Source: a virus. Taken from it: 30,302 bases of DNA. The translations under genes and the position numbers were made by a program. Below are positions 22,507 to 30,302 of this stretch, piece after piece. The notes under the pieces were generated by a model. That model made no database searches. It was not told the DNA's origin and saw only the letters and a list, made by a program, of their open reading frames with translations. Every line of letters starts with the position of its first letter. The stretch's first letter is position 1. Location of the stretch: positions 1 through 30,302 of the IMG/VR virus record IMGVR_UViG_3300037136_000087. One strand, given 5' to 3'.

Positions 22507-25500
22507 ATGGCAATTTTAAGCACTGGAAATTGGCTTTCCGAGCAGAGAATGGATGTGTCAGACATAAGACGCATCGAATCTGCTGTCAGGAATGACTTTG
22601 ACGAAACGGTGACCTCGATCATCACGGGAACGAGCCAAGGCTACGTCATCCGTGGCTTTTCCATCCTCACCGCCGGTTCCATTGGTAGTCCAGCGAACTC
22701 TCTCGAATTGGTAGTGGATCCAGGCGCAGTCCTCAATATTAACGCTTCTGTATCTGGTACTATTTTCCAAACCCCTATCGGAACGCCAAATCAGGTCCTC
22801 AATGCTGCTACCAACACGAACGTCTCCGGTTCCTTTACGGCAAACTCCACCAATTACGTGGGTATCGATTACAATCGTTTCGCGGATTCAACTACAGATG
22901 TTACGAAATATATTTGGCAAGTCTCCTCCAATTCAGAGATAGAAACGATTGCCCCCGCTGCTCAAACTCTCACATACAAAGTATTCATCACGACCTCTGT
23001 GTGGGCCGTCAACGTTCTTCCCGTTGCGATTGTTACTACCGACAGCAATGGTAATGTAACCTCCATCACGGATGCTAGATGGATGCTTTACAGTCTCCAG
23101 ACTGGCGGCCTTACTCCGAATCAAAGCTACACGTATCCTTGGGCTGCAGGTAGAACCCAACCTCCCGTAACAACGACTTCGGATGCGATAGACCCATTCG
23201 TAGGTGGTGACAAGCAATTAGACTCCCTTAAGGCTTGGATGGACGCCATCATGTCCCAAATTGGAGCTATTCTGGGGGCTCCCTGGTCTTCCTCATTAAA
23301 CGGCCTTTCTCTCCAAAGTATTCTCCAAGATCTTGGCAATACCGTCATTACTGGAGCTGGTGAAATTTCCAATGGTATCTTGCCTAATTCTGATTCCATT
23401 CTGGTTACGACTGGAGTTATTACATCCGGTAGCAATCAGCTCACCAATCTACCATCCGTTGCAGGACTAGCCAACGGGGACTTCATATTTGGTACCGGTA
23501 TTCAAACAGGAACAACGATTCTTAGCATCACTGGTAGCGGACCCTATACCATCACGATGTCAAAGAACGCAACCATTAATGGTTCGGGAATCGGAATTAC
23601 TTTTTATAGCCCTAGCGTTATTACCGCCCCAGGTCAAATTAACTGGGACGATCCTATTTATATCCGAGTTATCGGATCTTCTCTCACCTATGTTTTGGCT
23701 GCCAACCCTTCTTCTACCGATATTACGCTCGCAGATGACGAAGTGGCCTATATCACTTTTATCAGTGAGCAACCGATTGCTCCGAATCTGATTTTTGTTT
23801 TTGGATCCCCCACCGTCATTTCTGTGGGCGCGGTTAGTTGGACGGGTGGCCTATTACCGGGCGATTATATCAAGGTCGCTTCTGACAACACATCCGGATA
23901 TTATCAGATTTTAACAGTAGACAGCCCTTCTCAGGTCACTCTTTCTACCAACGTGCTAGTGGGAGACGATACCGGTGTAGGTGGCGCTCAAGCCGAGTAT
24001 GCATTTGGAAGCTATCTGGCATCTCCTACTCCTTCTACAACTCGTAACATTTATATCTCACCTCGCCCAGAAGTTCCTGCAAACGCCTTTTGGCTCATTT
24101 TGCGAGAAGATAATGGCGGCGCTCCAAGGGTATACATCCGATTCTTAGCGGAAGAGCTTGACAACGGCCAATCTGTAGAAGTAAGTGGAACTACTTCATT
24201 GCAACTCCTGCAATACATTGGTTCTTTGTCGGCCAGCGATTCTTCTCCACAATACGTATCTGCCTTAAATCCAGGATCATTGCCTCAGATCACGAGCATC
24301 GGCATTGGTGCCGGATCTACTATTACTGCAGGACAATACTTTTTCATTAGTTCTTCCGCTGATGCTAGAGAATACGCTGTTTGGTTTAAAGTAGATGGAG
24401 TCGGCGCAGCTCCATCGATTCCAAATATTAATTCGTTCATAGAAGTCGATATTCTCAGTACAGATACTGCCGCACAAGTTTCTGCTAAATTAAATATCGC
24501 TCTTGATACTACTCCTTCTGGAGATTTTAGTTCCCTAGCTAGTAGCGAGTACATCTTTACTACAAGTCCAGCGAATGCTACCGCTGGGGCCACTTACACC
24601 AACAATGGTCAAACTTTTACTGTAGTGTCTACTGCCTCTGGCGCCACCACTCTGGTCACTACCGGAACCGGGGCACCTGCCCTTGCCGGATCGAGTCTTT
24701 TGGCATCGGCATCAAACTATGGAATTTTAGCTGCCTCAGCAATAACAAATAGTGTTGGAACAAGCATTGTCAATGGGGATTTGGGAGAATATCCTGGTTC
24801 TACTGTTACTGGTGCCTTTACCGTATCAGGCTCCACTGATTTAGGAAATGCAGCCGCTCATACTGCTCAGAACGATGCCCTCTCAGCCTATACCACTTTA
24901 GCAGCCCACTCTTCTACAACCATTCCCTCCGCCCTTGATGGCCAAACTCTAACCGCTGGCTACTACAGTTTCACTTCCGGAGCCGCAACTTTGGCTCAAT
25001 CGGGACCAGGAACATTGACCCTTAATGGTTCAGCAACTGACATTTTTGTTATCAAAACTGCCTCAACACTAACGACTGGTGCTGGCGGAGCCGCCACCAT
25101 TTCCTTGACCGGTGGTGCTTTAGCCCAGAACGTTTACTGGGTAGTTGGCAGTTCTGCTACCATCAATTCCGGCACTGCTGGAACCTTTAACGGAAATATC
25201 ATAGCGCAAGCAAGCATCACAAATACCCTTGGCGGAGTTGTCAATGGTAGCCTTATTGCCCTAACGGCTGCAGTAACCCTAAGTGCCATAACCACCATCA
25301 ATGCGATTCCTGGCGCTTCTTCTGGAACGCTCACCAAAGCAACGGGTACTGGCGACGCTACAATTACATTTTCGGCTTTTTCTCTATCGTCTCTTATTGT
25401 AACCAATACTTCTGCTGGAACAGCAAATCCTACGACTAATTTTAATGTCGGCGCCCCATTCGCTGTATTTACGATTCAATCTGGAACCGGTGTCGGAAAC

Positions 25501-26271
25501 TACATCATCCACGATGGCGACAACCTTACATTAGCCATTAAAGAATTAGATGAGGCTATTGGCAATATTGAGTCTGCATTGAATTCCCCTTCATACGATG
25601 AAGTCATCGAGATAGTTGCTTCTGGCGCAACTCCTCCTACTTCATTGAACGGTCCAATCGCCAATGGAACTCTCATTACTCTTCCCAACAATTCCAGGGA
25701 AGGAAATATTGCCCAGTACTATACGGTTGGTAAGGGCGTATTGATGGTGTTCTTGAACGGCCAATTCATGGACGTGGAGAGCAATGTCTATGTGGAAGTA
25801 GGGGCGTCAGGTGCTCCAAGTAATCAAATTCAAATTTTAACGTTGCCGGGCGGCGGCCTAGTTGTCGGCGATGAATTGGAAATTAGAATTAGCAGCGGTG
25901 GCGGTGGAGGAAGTGGTGGAGGCATAGGCCCTGTAGGTCCAGAAGGACCACAAGGTCCTCGTGGATTCGATGCCATTCATGGCCCCTTTGCTATCTCAAC
26001 AAAAAATGGTCCTACAACCTACAATGTTCTTTCTGTAGATTGTTTTTTGCTGGCCAATACTTCTGGAGGAACAGTAAATTTTGACTTACCGGCAGCGTCT
26101 ACTGTAACTGGAAATGCGTTCTACTTTAAAAAGACTTCACCAGACTTTAACTACATGAACATAGTCGCATCGGGGGGAGATCTGATCGATGGTTTTGGTT
26201 CTCTAACCACAAACACCCAATACGAAGAATTCGGGCTCGTCTCGGACGGGTCAAAATGGAATATATTTTAA
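22507..26271 (+). CDS. Tail fibre protein with DUF3494 ice-binding-like domain and collagen-like segment, 1254 aa
   Basis: The N-terminal 215 residues (LSEQRMDVSDIRRIESAVRN; GYVIRGFSILTAGSIG) are probably the baseplate attachment domain. Residues about 219-300 are helical (DKQLDSLKAWMDAIMSQIGA). Beta-rich shaft modules follow, including a distant module B (about 608-678). A 'TYTNNGQTFTV' module starts near 690 and is split by a DUF3494 domain (729-937); its second half (SSGTLTKATGTGDATITFSA) resumes right afterwards. The C-terminal third has a trimer-type LVVGDELEIRIS segment, a glycine-rich hinge, a short collagen-like GPVGPEGPQGPRGF run (1141-1154), and an 80-residue head that may bind the receptor. 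Fibre and collagen features suggest a trimer. The gene is flanked on both sides by GIY-YIG endonucleases. Confidence 0.82.
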   Translation: MAILSTGNWLSEQRMDVSDIRRIESAVRNDFDETVTSIITGTSQGYVIRGFSILTAGSIGSPANSLELVVDPGAVLNINASVSGTIFQTPIGTPNQVLNAATNTNVSGSFTANSTNYVGIDYNRFADSTTDVTKYIWQVSSNSEIETIAPAAQTLTYKVFITTSVWAVNVLPVAIVTTDSNGNVTSITDARWMLYSLQTGGLTPNQSYTYPWAAGRTQPPVTTTSDAIDPFVGGDKQLDSLKAWMDAIMSQIGAILGAPWSSSLNGLSLQSILQDLGNTVITGAGEISNGILPNSDSILVTTGVITSGSNQLTNLPSVAGLANGDFIFGTGIQTGTTILSITGSGPYTITMSKNATINGSGIGITFYSPSVITAPGQINWDDPIYIRVIGSSLTYVLAANPSSTDITLADDEVAYITFISEQPIAPNLIFVFGSPTVISVGAVSWTGGLLPGDYIKVASDNTSGYYQILTVDSPSQVTLSTNVLVGDDTGVGGAQAEYAFGSYLASPTPSTTRNIYISPRPEVPANAFWLILREDNGGAPRVYIRFLAEELDNGQSVEVSGTTSLQLLQYIGSLSASDSSPQYVSALNPGSLPQITSIGIGAGSTITAGQYFFISSSADAREYAVWFKVDGVGAAPSIPNINSFIEVDILSTDTAAQVSAKLNIALDTTPSGDFSSLASSEYIFTTSPANATAGATYTNNGQTFTVVSTASGATTLVTTGTGAPALAGSSLLASASNYGILAASAITNSVGTSIVNGDLGEYPGSTVTGAFTVSGSTDLGNAAAHTAQNDALSAYTTLAAHSSTTIPSALDGQTLTAGYYSFTSGAATLAQSGPGTLTLNGSATDIFVIKTASTLTTGAGGAATISLTGGALAQNVYWVVGSSATINSGTAGTFNGNIIAQASITNTLGGVVNGSLIALTAAVTLSAITTINAIPGASSGTLTKATGTGDATITFSAFSLSSLIVTNTSAGTANPTTNFNVGAPFAVFTIQSGTGVGNYIIHDGDNLTLAIKELDEAIGNIESALNSPSYDEVIEIVASGATPPTSLNGPIANGTLITLPNNSREGNIAQYYTVGKGVLMVFLNGQFMDVESNVYVEVGASGAPSNQIQILTLPGGGLVVGDELEIRISSGGGGGSGGGIGPVGPEGPQGPRGFDAIHGPFAISTKNGPTTYNVLSVDCFLLANTSGGTVNFDLPAASTVTGNAFYFKKTSPDFNYMNIVASGGDLIDGFGSLTTNTQYEEFGLVSDGSKWNIF
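24691..25318 (+). other. DUF3494 (ice-binding-like adhesin) domain in the 1254-aa fibre
   Basis: Residues 729-937 carry SLLASASNYGILAASAIT, GDLGEYPGSTVTGAF, DALSAYTTL, SALDGQTLTAGYYSF, DIFVIKTASTLTT, NVYWVVGSSATINSG, FNGNIIAQASITNTLGG and GSLIALTAAVTLSA. The wedge-protein copy has the same segments in the same order, several of them residue-for-residue identical, while the DNA differs at many third codon positions. The two are therefore old paralogues or separate captures, held by selection on the protein. The domain interrupts a repeat module of the fibre. Confidence 0.85.
25921..25968 (+). other. Collagen-like Gly-X-Y segment in the fibre
   Basis: The codons read GIGPVGPEGPQGPRGF (residues 1139-1154), about four to five Gly-X-Y triplets after a glycine/serine-rich linker. 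Such short collagen-like runs act as triple-helical joints in trimeric phage fibres, here between the shaft and the C-terminal head. Confidence 0.7.
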
Positions 26272-26272
26272 T

Positions 26273-27022
26273 ATGTTAATATATAAATTGACCAATTTAT
26301 TGAACGGTAAGATCTACGTAGGAAAGACTAAAAATTCCCTATCCGATAGACTATCTACGCATAAAAGTGAAGCAAAACGAAGTCGATCTAATCAATATAT
26401 CCATAAAGCAATAAGAAAATATGGATGGGAAAATTTTAAATCGGAAATTATAGAAGACAATATAGATAGTCTGAAAAATCTTAATAATAGAGAGATATTT
26501 TATATTGCCCTATATAATTCCACCAATAGGGGTATTGGATACAATTTAAGCCCAGGAGGAGACGGCGGTCACGGACTTAGTGGGCCAGCACATCATTGTT
26601 TTGGTAAAAAACTTCCATGGCTATCGGAAAAAAATAAGAAAAATAAAGGGAAAACATACGAAGAAATATATGGAGTAGAAAAAGCCGAAGAAATGAAAAA
26701 GTCTATGTCTGATATTCAGACCGGAAGAATTCATTCCGAAGAGTCCAAGAATAAGGGCGGTGTTGCTAGAAAAAAGGCTTGGAAGAGAGGCGTCTACGAT
26801 AAACCAGAAATTCGAGCCGCATTTTCCTATAATAAGGGAAAGCCCAGTGCTAGAAGGGTGAGGGTATACAGTCCGGAGCTTAATATGGAATTCGAGTCTT
26901 TGGCGGCAGCTGCGACACATATAAAAACTACTCCAGGGAACATTTGTAGTGTGGTAAAGGGCAACCTTAAGCATATTAAGGGTTATACCTTTGTGAAGGT
27001 AGAGAATAAAAATGTCCTATAA
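26273..27022 (+). CDS. Free-standing GIY-YIG homing endonuclease with NUMOD3- and NUMOD1-like units, 249 aa
   Basis: The nuclease domain (1-95) has IYKLTN, IYVG at 14-17, Arg26, His30, Glu74 in NREIFYIALY, and GIGYNLSPGG. A lysine-rich middle holds NUMOD3-like units (KGKTYEEIYGVEKAEEMKKS; GRIHSEESKNKGG). The C-terminus (VRVYSPELNMEFESLAAAAT, then HIKTTPGNICSVVKG and HIKGYTFVKV) is a NUMOD1/IENR1-like DNA-binding unit. The ATG lies one base after the stop of the 1254-residue fibre, and the 3' end overlaps the next fibre gene by 11 nt. The gene is visibly richer in A and T than its neighbours, which fits horizontal acquisition. The key residues look intact, so it may be active. Confidence 0.9.
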   Translation: MLIYKLTNLLNGKIYVGKTKNSLSDRLSTHKSEAKRSRSNQYIHKAIRKYGWENFKSEIIEDNIDSLKNLNNREIFYIALYNSTNRGIGYNLSPGGDGGHGLSGPAHHCFGKKLPWLSEKNKKNKGKTYEEIYGVEKAEEMKKSMSDIQTGRIHSEESKNKGGVARKKAWKRGVYDKPEIRAAFSYNKGKPSARRVRVYSPELNMEFESLAAAATHIKTTPGNICSVVKGNLKHIKGYTFVKVENKNVL

Positions 27023-27749
27023 CCCTAATTCAGTCGGATCTGAGATTAAGCTAACCGGGTCAACATCTGGCACCGTTGCTCAATTCGCATCCGCTATCAC
27101 TACTTCCTATGCCCTCATTTGGCCAGACGCCCAGGCCGCAGCCTCGGGATACGTTTTGGTTAATGATGGAGCCGGAAACCTAAGCTGGGGTCCTGGTGGC
27201 GGCGGTGGTGGAGCGGTCTCTAGTGTTGCTCTCAGCCTCCCTTCTATTTTCACTGTTTCTGGATCGCCCATTACTTCTAGCGGAACATTGACGGGAACCC
27301 TTGCTGTTCAGGCCCCCAATACTATATTTGCTGGCCCAACTTCTGGTGGATCGGCAATACCGGCGTTTAGACTTTTGGTTTCTGCCGATATTCCCAATAA
27401 TACTGCCAACACTACCGGCACTGCGACTAACATCACTGCCACCAGCAATTCAACCATTACAACCCTTTCGGCCCTAAGCCTTCCCTATTCTCAAATTACA
27501 GGAGCGCCGACGTCAACACAAAAAGTTGACTTATTTACCTTAAATAACACGGACATAACTAATGGGTTTGTAACCCTATCAGCCGCGCCAACTACGCCGA
27601 GCGCCACAATCTTATTAGTAGAAAACGCCGGGAACATGTTCTATGGCGTAGATTTTAATGTAAGCGGGAGCCAATTGATTTGGACCGGATTTGCCCTAAA
27701 TGGGATTTTAGCTAGTGGTGACAATTTAACCGTAACGTATAGTACCTAA
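27012..27749 (+). CDS. Tail fibre protein, 245 aa
   Basis: The start overlaps the end of the upstream GIY-YIG gene by 11 nt. The protein has a short N-terminal attachment part (SVGSEIKLTGSTSGTVAQFA), a linker ending in NLSWGPGGGGGG, and a shaft repeat VSSVALSLPSIFTVSGSPIT followed by NTIFAGPTSGGSAIPAFR, a pattern found in many phage fibre proteins. The C-terminal domain (FTLNNTDITNGFVTLSAAPT, ending in LASGDNLTVTYST) is homologous to the end of the 615-residue fibre. It is a shorter paralogue with fewer shaft repeats, probably part of a branched or multi-component fibre. Confidence 0.75.
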   Translation: MSYNPNSVGSEIKLTGSTSGTVAQFASAITTSYALIWPDAQAAASGYVLVNDGAGNLSWGPGGGGGGAVSSVALSLPSIFTVSGSPITSSGTLTGTLAVQAPNTIFAGPTSGGSAIPAFRLLVSADIPNNTANTTGTATNITATSNSTITTLSALSLPYSQITGAPTSTQKVDLFTLNNTDITNGFVTLSAAPTTPSATILLVENAGNMFYGVDFNVSGSQLIWTGFALNGILASGDNLTVTYST

Positions 27750-27760
27750 GGAGAACGACA

Positions 27761-29608
27761 ATGTCTCAGATTGTAACGAAATTTATTGCAGATTTAGCGA
27801 TCCTATCAGGTTCGTCTGCGGCCCATGGAAAAATCGGTTCCGGTGCTGCTACGGCAACTCAAGCGCTGTTTTCTGATGGGGCAGGCGGTACGAGTTTTAG
27901 AAGCATTCTGTCTACAGATATTCCGACTCTTAATCAGAATACGACCGGCACAGCTTCTAATATTACGGCTACTACCAACTCAACTCTTACGACCCTTTCT
28001 GCTCTTACGACAGCCAACTCTCTTACTTCGGCAACCAGCCTCGCAATTAGTGGATCGCAAGTAAGCGGCGGTACTTTCGGAGCTGTAAATGGATCTGCCC
28101 TAACCAACCTTTCCGCTGCGGCTCTAAGCGGAATTCTTCCTGTTGGCGTAACTGGCGGTTCAGGACTTTCGATTGCGACTTCCCAACTTACAGGTTCTGT
28201 AAGTCTTACTAGCCAAGTTTCTGGAATTCTTCCAGTAGCTAACGGCGGTACTGGCGACTCATCGTTTACGGCAAACCAAGTAGTCATTGGCGGAACAACC
28301 AGCACCAACCCACTAGCTCAGGTAGCAGCCGGTACGTCTGGACAAGTTCTGACTTCTAATGGATCCTCAGCTCCTACGTGGGCGACTCCCGCTACAGGAT
28401 CGGTAACTTCAGTTGCTCTTGCTGACGGAAGTACGACACCTATCTATGCTATTACTGGTTCTCCAGTAACGGGTGCCGGAACTCTTACTTTCACGTTAGA
28501 TGCTCAGAGTGCCAATACGGTATTCGCCGGTCCAACTTCAGGTAGCGCGGCCCAGCCAACCTTTAGGGATCTGGTTATTGCCGATCTAACATTTGCTGGC
28601 GCCGCTAACGGTGTCGCAACCCTCGATGGTAGCGGCAAAGTCCCTCTTTCGCAGCTCCCATCTACCCTCATGGAATTCCAGGGTAATTGGAATCCGAATA
28701 CCAATACCCCTACCCTAGTCGATGGAACAGGCACAACTGGCTTCACGTACTGGGTAAGCGCTACCGATACCGGAACTGTTGCTGGATTGACAGATCCGTC
28801 GATGGTCAACTTTCAAGTTGGCGATCTGGTTATCTATAATGGAACTAAATGGGTACTGACTACCCCTGCAGCTGGTGTTAGTTTCGTTAACGGTTCTCAA
28901 GGAGCCGTAGTAATGACTATGGCTAGCGCAAACGGCTTTGCTGGAACCTACAGCGGAACCGCATTAACGGTTTCGACTACTCTAACTGCCCCAGTTGTAG
29001 CTGCAAACGGAACTGCTCTGATCGCTGCCACAACGACTGGAACTGGAAGCACCGTAGTTCTGTCTACCAGCCCCACTTTGGTTACGCCAGCATTAGGAAC
29101 TCCTTCCGCTCTCGTATTGACCAACGCTACGGCGCTGCCTTTGACGACAGGCGTTACCGGAATTCTTCCTATTGCTAACGGCGGAACTAACGCTTCGACC
29201 GCAGCAGCCGCATTTAACAATCTGTCTCCGATGACGACTACCGGCGATATGGAATACGAGGCTTCCGCTGGCGTTGCAGCGAGACTCCCAATCGGAACTA
29301 CCGGTCAGGTCCTGACCGTCGTAGGTGGCATCCCTACTTGGTCAGCTACTTCTGCTACAATGACTCCTGGGAAAGATACGTTTGGTCTGTCTAGTACCGA
29401 CATTACGAATCAGTACGTTACCTTGAGTCATACACCAATCGCTAATTCTACCGATCTTCTAATCCAAGGTGCCGGAGATCAATTAGAAGGCGCTAGCTAT
29501 GACTACACGGTGAGTGGCGCAAAGATTGTGTTTCAAAATGGATTGGCTACGGGCGGAGTATCGGCTCTAGTTGCTGGAGATGTTTTACAAGTCGCATATA
29601 TGTATTAA
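27761..29608 (+). CDS. Long tail fibre protein, 615 aa
   Basis: A good ribosome site (AAGGAG, 7 nt upstream) supports the ATG. The N-terminus (SQIVTKFIADLAILSGSSAA) is an attachment segment. The shaft contains repeats well known from phage fibres: two GILP-ANGGT units (GILPVANGGTG and GILPIANGGTN), SVALADGSTTPIYAITGSPV followed by NTVFAGPTSGSAAQPTFRDL, and TSPTLVTPALGTPSALVLTN. A central domain around residues 300-375 (MEFQGNWNPNTNTPTLVDGT; VNFQVGDLVIYNGTKWVLTT) resembles carbohydrate-facing fibre modules. The C-terminal domain (FGLSSTDITNQYVTLSHTPI to VLQVAYMY) is shared with the 245-residue fibre. A strong hairpin follows the stop. Its role is likely host recognition. Confidence 0.8.
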   Translation: MSQIVTKFIADLAILSGSSAAHGKIGSGAATATQALFSDGAGGTSFRSILSTDIPTLNQNTTGTASNITATTNSTLTTLSALTTANSLTSATSLAISGSQVSGGTFGAVNGSALTNLSAAALSGILPVGVTGGSGLSIATSQLTGSVSLTSQVSGILPVANGGTGDSSFTANQVVIGGTTSTNPLAQVAAGTSGQVLTSNGSSAPTWATPATGSVTSVALADGSTTPIYAITGSPVTGAGTLTFTLDAQSANTVFAGPTSGSAAQPTFRDLVIADLTFAGAANGVATLDGSGKVPLSQLPSTLMEFQGNWNPNTNTPTLVDGTGTTGFTYWVSATDTGTVAGLTDPSMVNFQVGDLVIYNGTKWVLTTPAAGVSFVNGSQGAVVMTMASANGFAGTYSGTALTVSTTLTAPVVAANGTALIAATTTGTGSTVVLSTSPTLVTPALGTPSALVLTNATALPLTTGVTGILPIANGGTNASTAAAAFNNLSPMTTTGDMEYEASAGVAARLPIGTTGQVLTVVGGIPTWSATSATMTPGKDTFGLSSTDITNQYVTLSHTPIANSTDLLIQGAGDQLEGASYDYTVSGAKIVFQNGLATGGVSALVAGDVLQVAYMY

Positions 29609-29624
29609 TAATTAGTTGACTAGT

Positions 29625-29655
29625 GAGATGGGGCGTAAAAACCCCATCTCTATTT
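29625..29655 (+). terminator. Hairpin terminator after the 615-aa fibre gene
   Basis: GAGATGGGG (29625-29633) pairs perfectly with CCCCATCTC (29642-29650) around an 8-nt loop, followed by TATTT. The nine-base-pair GC-rich stem right after the stop fits an intrinsic terminator, although the T-run is short. Confidence 0.65.
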
Positions 29656-29657
29656 AC

Positions 29658-29706
29658 CGGTTGAAATACCGAAGCTGGGGGTGGATACCCCTGTTTCTAA
29701 CGAAAC
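29658..29706 (+). promoter_or_regulatory. Structured leader with three small stem-loops before the last fibre gene
   Basis: Three hairpins follow each other: CGGT/ACCG (29658-29661 with 29668-29671), GGGGT/ACCCC around GGAT (29678-29682 with 29687-29691), and GTTTC/GAAAC around TAAC (29693-29697 with 29702-29706). The ribosome site AAAGGA follows immediately, then the ATG at 29717. The compact series suggests an RNA leader that affects stability or translation, or further termination. No known riboswitch is recognised. Confidence 0.35.
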
Positions 29707-29716
29707 AAAGGATAGT

Positions 29717-30302
29717 ATGAGTCAAGTAAGAAATAAGTTTCTAGCTCAAGTTCCTGCCAATACACTAAAGGGCAATAACACCGGGTCTACCGCTAACGTA
29801 CTTGATTTGACGGCAACTCAAGTCACTGCGATGCTGAATCTGTTTTCCTCTACATTACAGGGTCTAGTACCTTCTTCAGGTGGTGGAACCACCAATTTCT
29901 TAAGAGCTGACGGTACTTGGGCAGCCCCATCGGCTGGTAGCGGAACCGTTACATCTGTAGCATTGAGCGTTCCGGCAACTAGTATTTTTGGCGTAACTGG
30001 AAGTCCAGTAACTACTACTGGGACCCTAGGATTAACAACTACGGGGATTTCTGGCGGTATTCCCTATTTCTCTAGCACTACAGCCTTAAGCAGTTCGGCA
30101 TTATTGGTAGCTAGCCAAGTCATGATTGGTGGTGGTGCCGGAACGGCTCCATCAACGTTGGCGGCTGGGTCTCAATATCAAGTTTTGGTTATGGGGGCTA
30201 GTACCCCTTCTTATGGGGCGATAAATTTGGCCCAATCTGCTGCCGTTACAGGAGTATTGCCAACGGCGAATGTTGGTCTTCTTAGAACCATCAATGCTAA
30301 GA
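29717..30302 (+). CDS. Tail fibre protein, cut by the right window edge (195 codons seen)
   Basis: From the ATG at 29717, with AAAGGA 5-6 nt upstream, an open frame runs to the window end without a stop. It begins MSQVRNKFLAQVPANTLKGN and contains TNFLRADGTWAAP, a motif typical of phage tail fibre shafts. It then has SVALSVPATSIFGVTGSPVT, homologous to the shaft repeat of the 245- and 615-residue fibres, and AAVTGVLPTANVG, related to their GILPVANGG units. It is therefore a fourth fibre gene in the cluster, with its own terminator-separated leader. The C-terminal, probably receptor-binding, part lies outside the window. Confidence 0.8.
   Translation, partial: MSQVRNKFLAQVPANTLKGNNTGSTANVLDLTATQVTAMLNLFSSTLQGLVPSSGGGTTNFLRADGTWAAPSAGSGTVTSVALSVPATSIFGVTGSPVTTTGTLGLTTTGISGGIPYFSSTTALSSSALLVASQVMIGGGAGTAPSTLAAGSQYQVLVMGASTPSYGAINLAQSAAVTGVLPTANVGLLRTINAK

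Noticed and set aside
25500-26271. Collagen-like segment as evidence for a long collagen fibre
   Set aside because: Only about four to five Gly-X-Y triplets are present, enough for a short joint but not a collagen shaft.
10290-29608. Many open frames of 60-150 codons antisense to the wedge and fibre genes
   Set aside because: They lie opposite strongly coding frames with codon-biased repeats, have no ribosome sites or family motifs, and overlap one another. They are shadows of the real genes.

Overview
This window is part of a large contractile-tailed phage genome (Caudoviricetes, myovirus type) or a closely related prophage. It carries a nearly complete tail, baseplate and tail-fibre block: a tape-measure-like protein, a baseplate hub, a central spike, a gp53-like/LysM/gp25-like fusion wedge protein, a very large gp6/gpJ-like wedge protein, a tail-tube-like protein, and a run of at least four fibre genes. 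I see no rRNA, tRNA, CRISPR array, integrase or host housekeeping gene. The host cannot be named from the sequence. The sigma70-like promoter hexamers and Shine-Dalgarno sequences point to a bacterium.

Layout: (1) 1-428, reverse strand: three tiny overlapping genes (a signal-peptide protein cut by the window edge, a small membrane protein and a basic protein) behind a sigma70-like promoter. (2) 550-6598, forward: tape measure, hub, spike, an unknown protein that follows the spike, and a small unknown protein. (3) 6595-7508, reverse: an unknown 115-residue protein and a secreted or anchored metzincin-like zinc protease. (4) 7586-19209, forward: the 880-residue wedge fusion, the 2326-residue wedge protein and a 645-residue baseplate-associated protein. 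(5) 19210-19871: a decayed GIY-YIG remnant and a tail-tube-like gene bracketed by three copies of a 28-bp repeat. (6) 19892-21526: a reverse-strand transglycosylase, a forward unknown membrane protein and a reverse-strand zinc-ribbon protein. (7) 21622-30302, forward: GIY-YIG endonuclease, 1254-residue fibre, second GIY-YIG endonuclease, and three further fibre genes, the last cut by the window edge.

The most unusual content is a pair of DUF3494 (ice-binding-like adhesin) domains. One lies inside the giant wedge protein. The other lies inside the 1254-residue fibre, where it appears to split another recognisable fibre module. The fibre gene that carries this domain is flanked on both sides by free-standing GIY-YIG homing endonucleases, so homing-driven spread of an adhesin cassette is a reasonable hypothesis. 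Other Ig-like modules are also shared between neighbouring baseplate and fibre genes, in one case with a 26-bp identical DNA stretch.

For regulation, an octamer CAATCTTA (or a near match) lies upstream of nearly every gene that begins a new forward transcription unit after a strand switch, and also upstream of one reverse unit. It may be a phage-specific promoter element. In several places it sits only 4-5 nt from the start codon, which would imply leaderless mRNAs. No intergenic stretch exceeds 300 bases.
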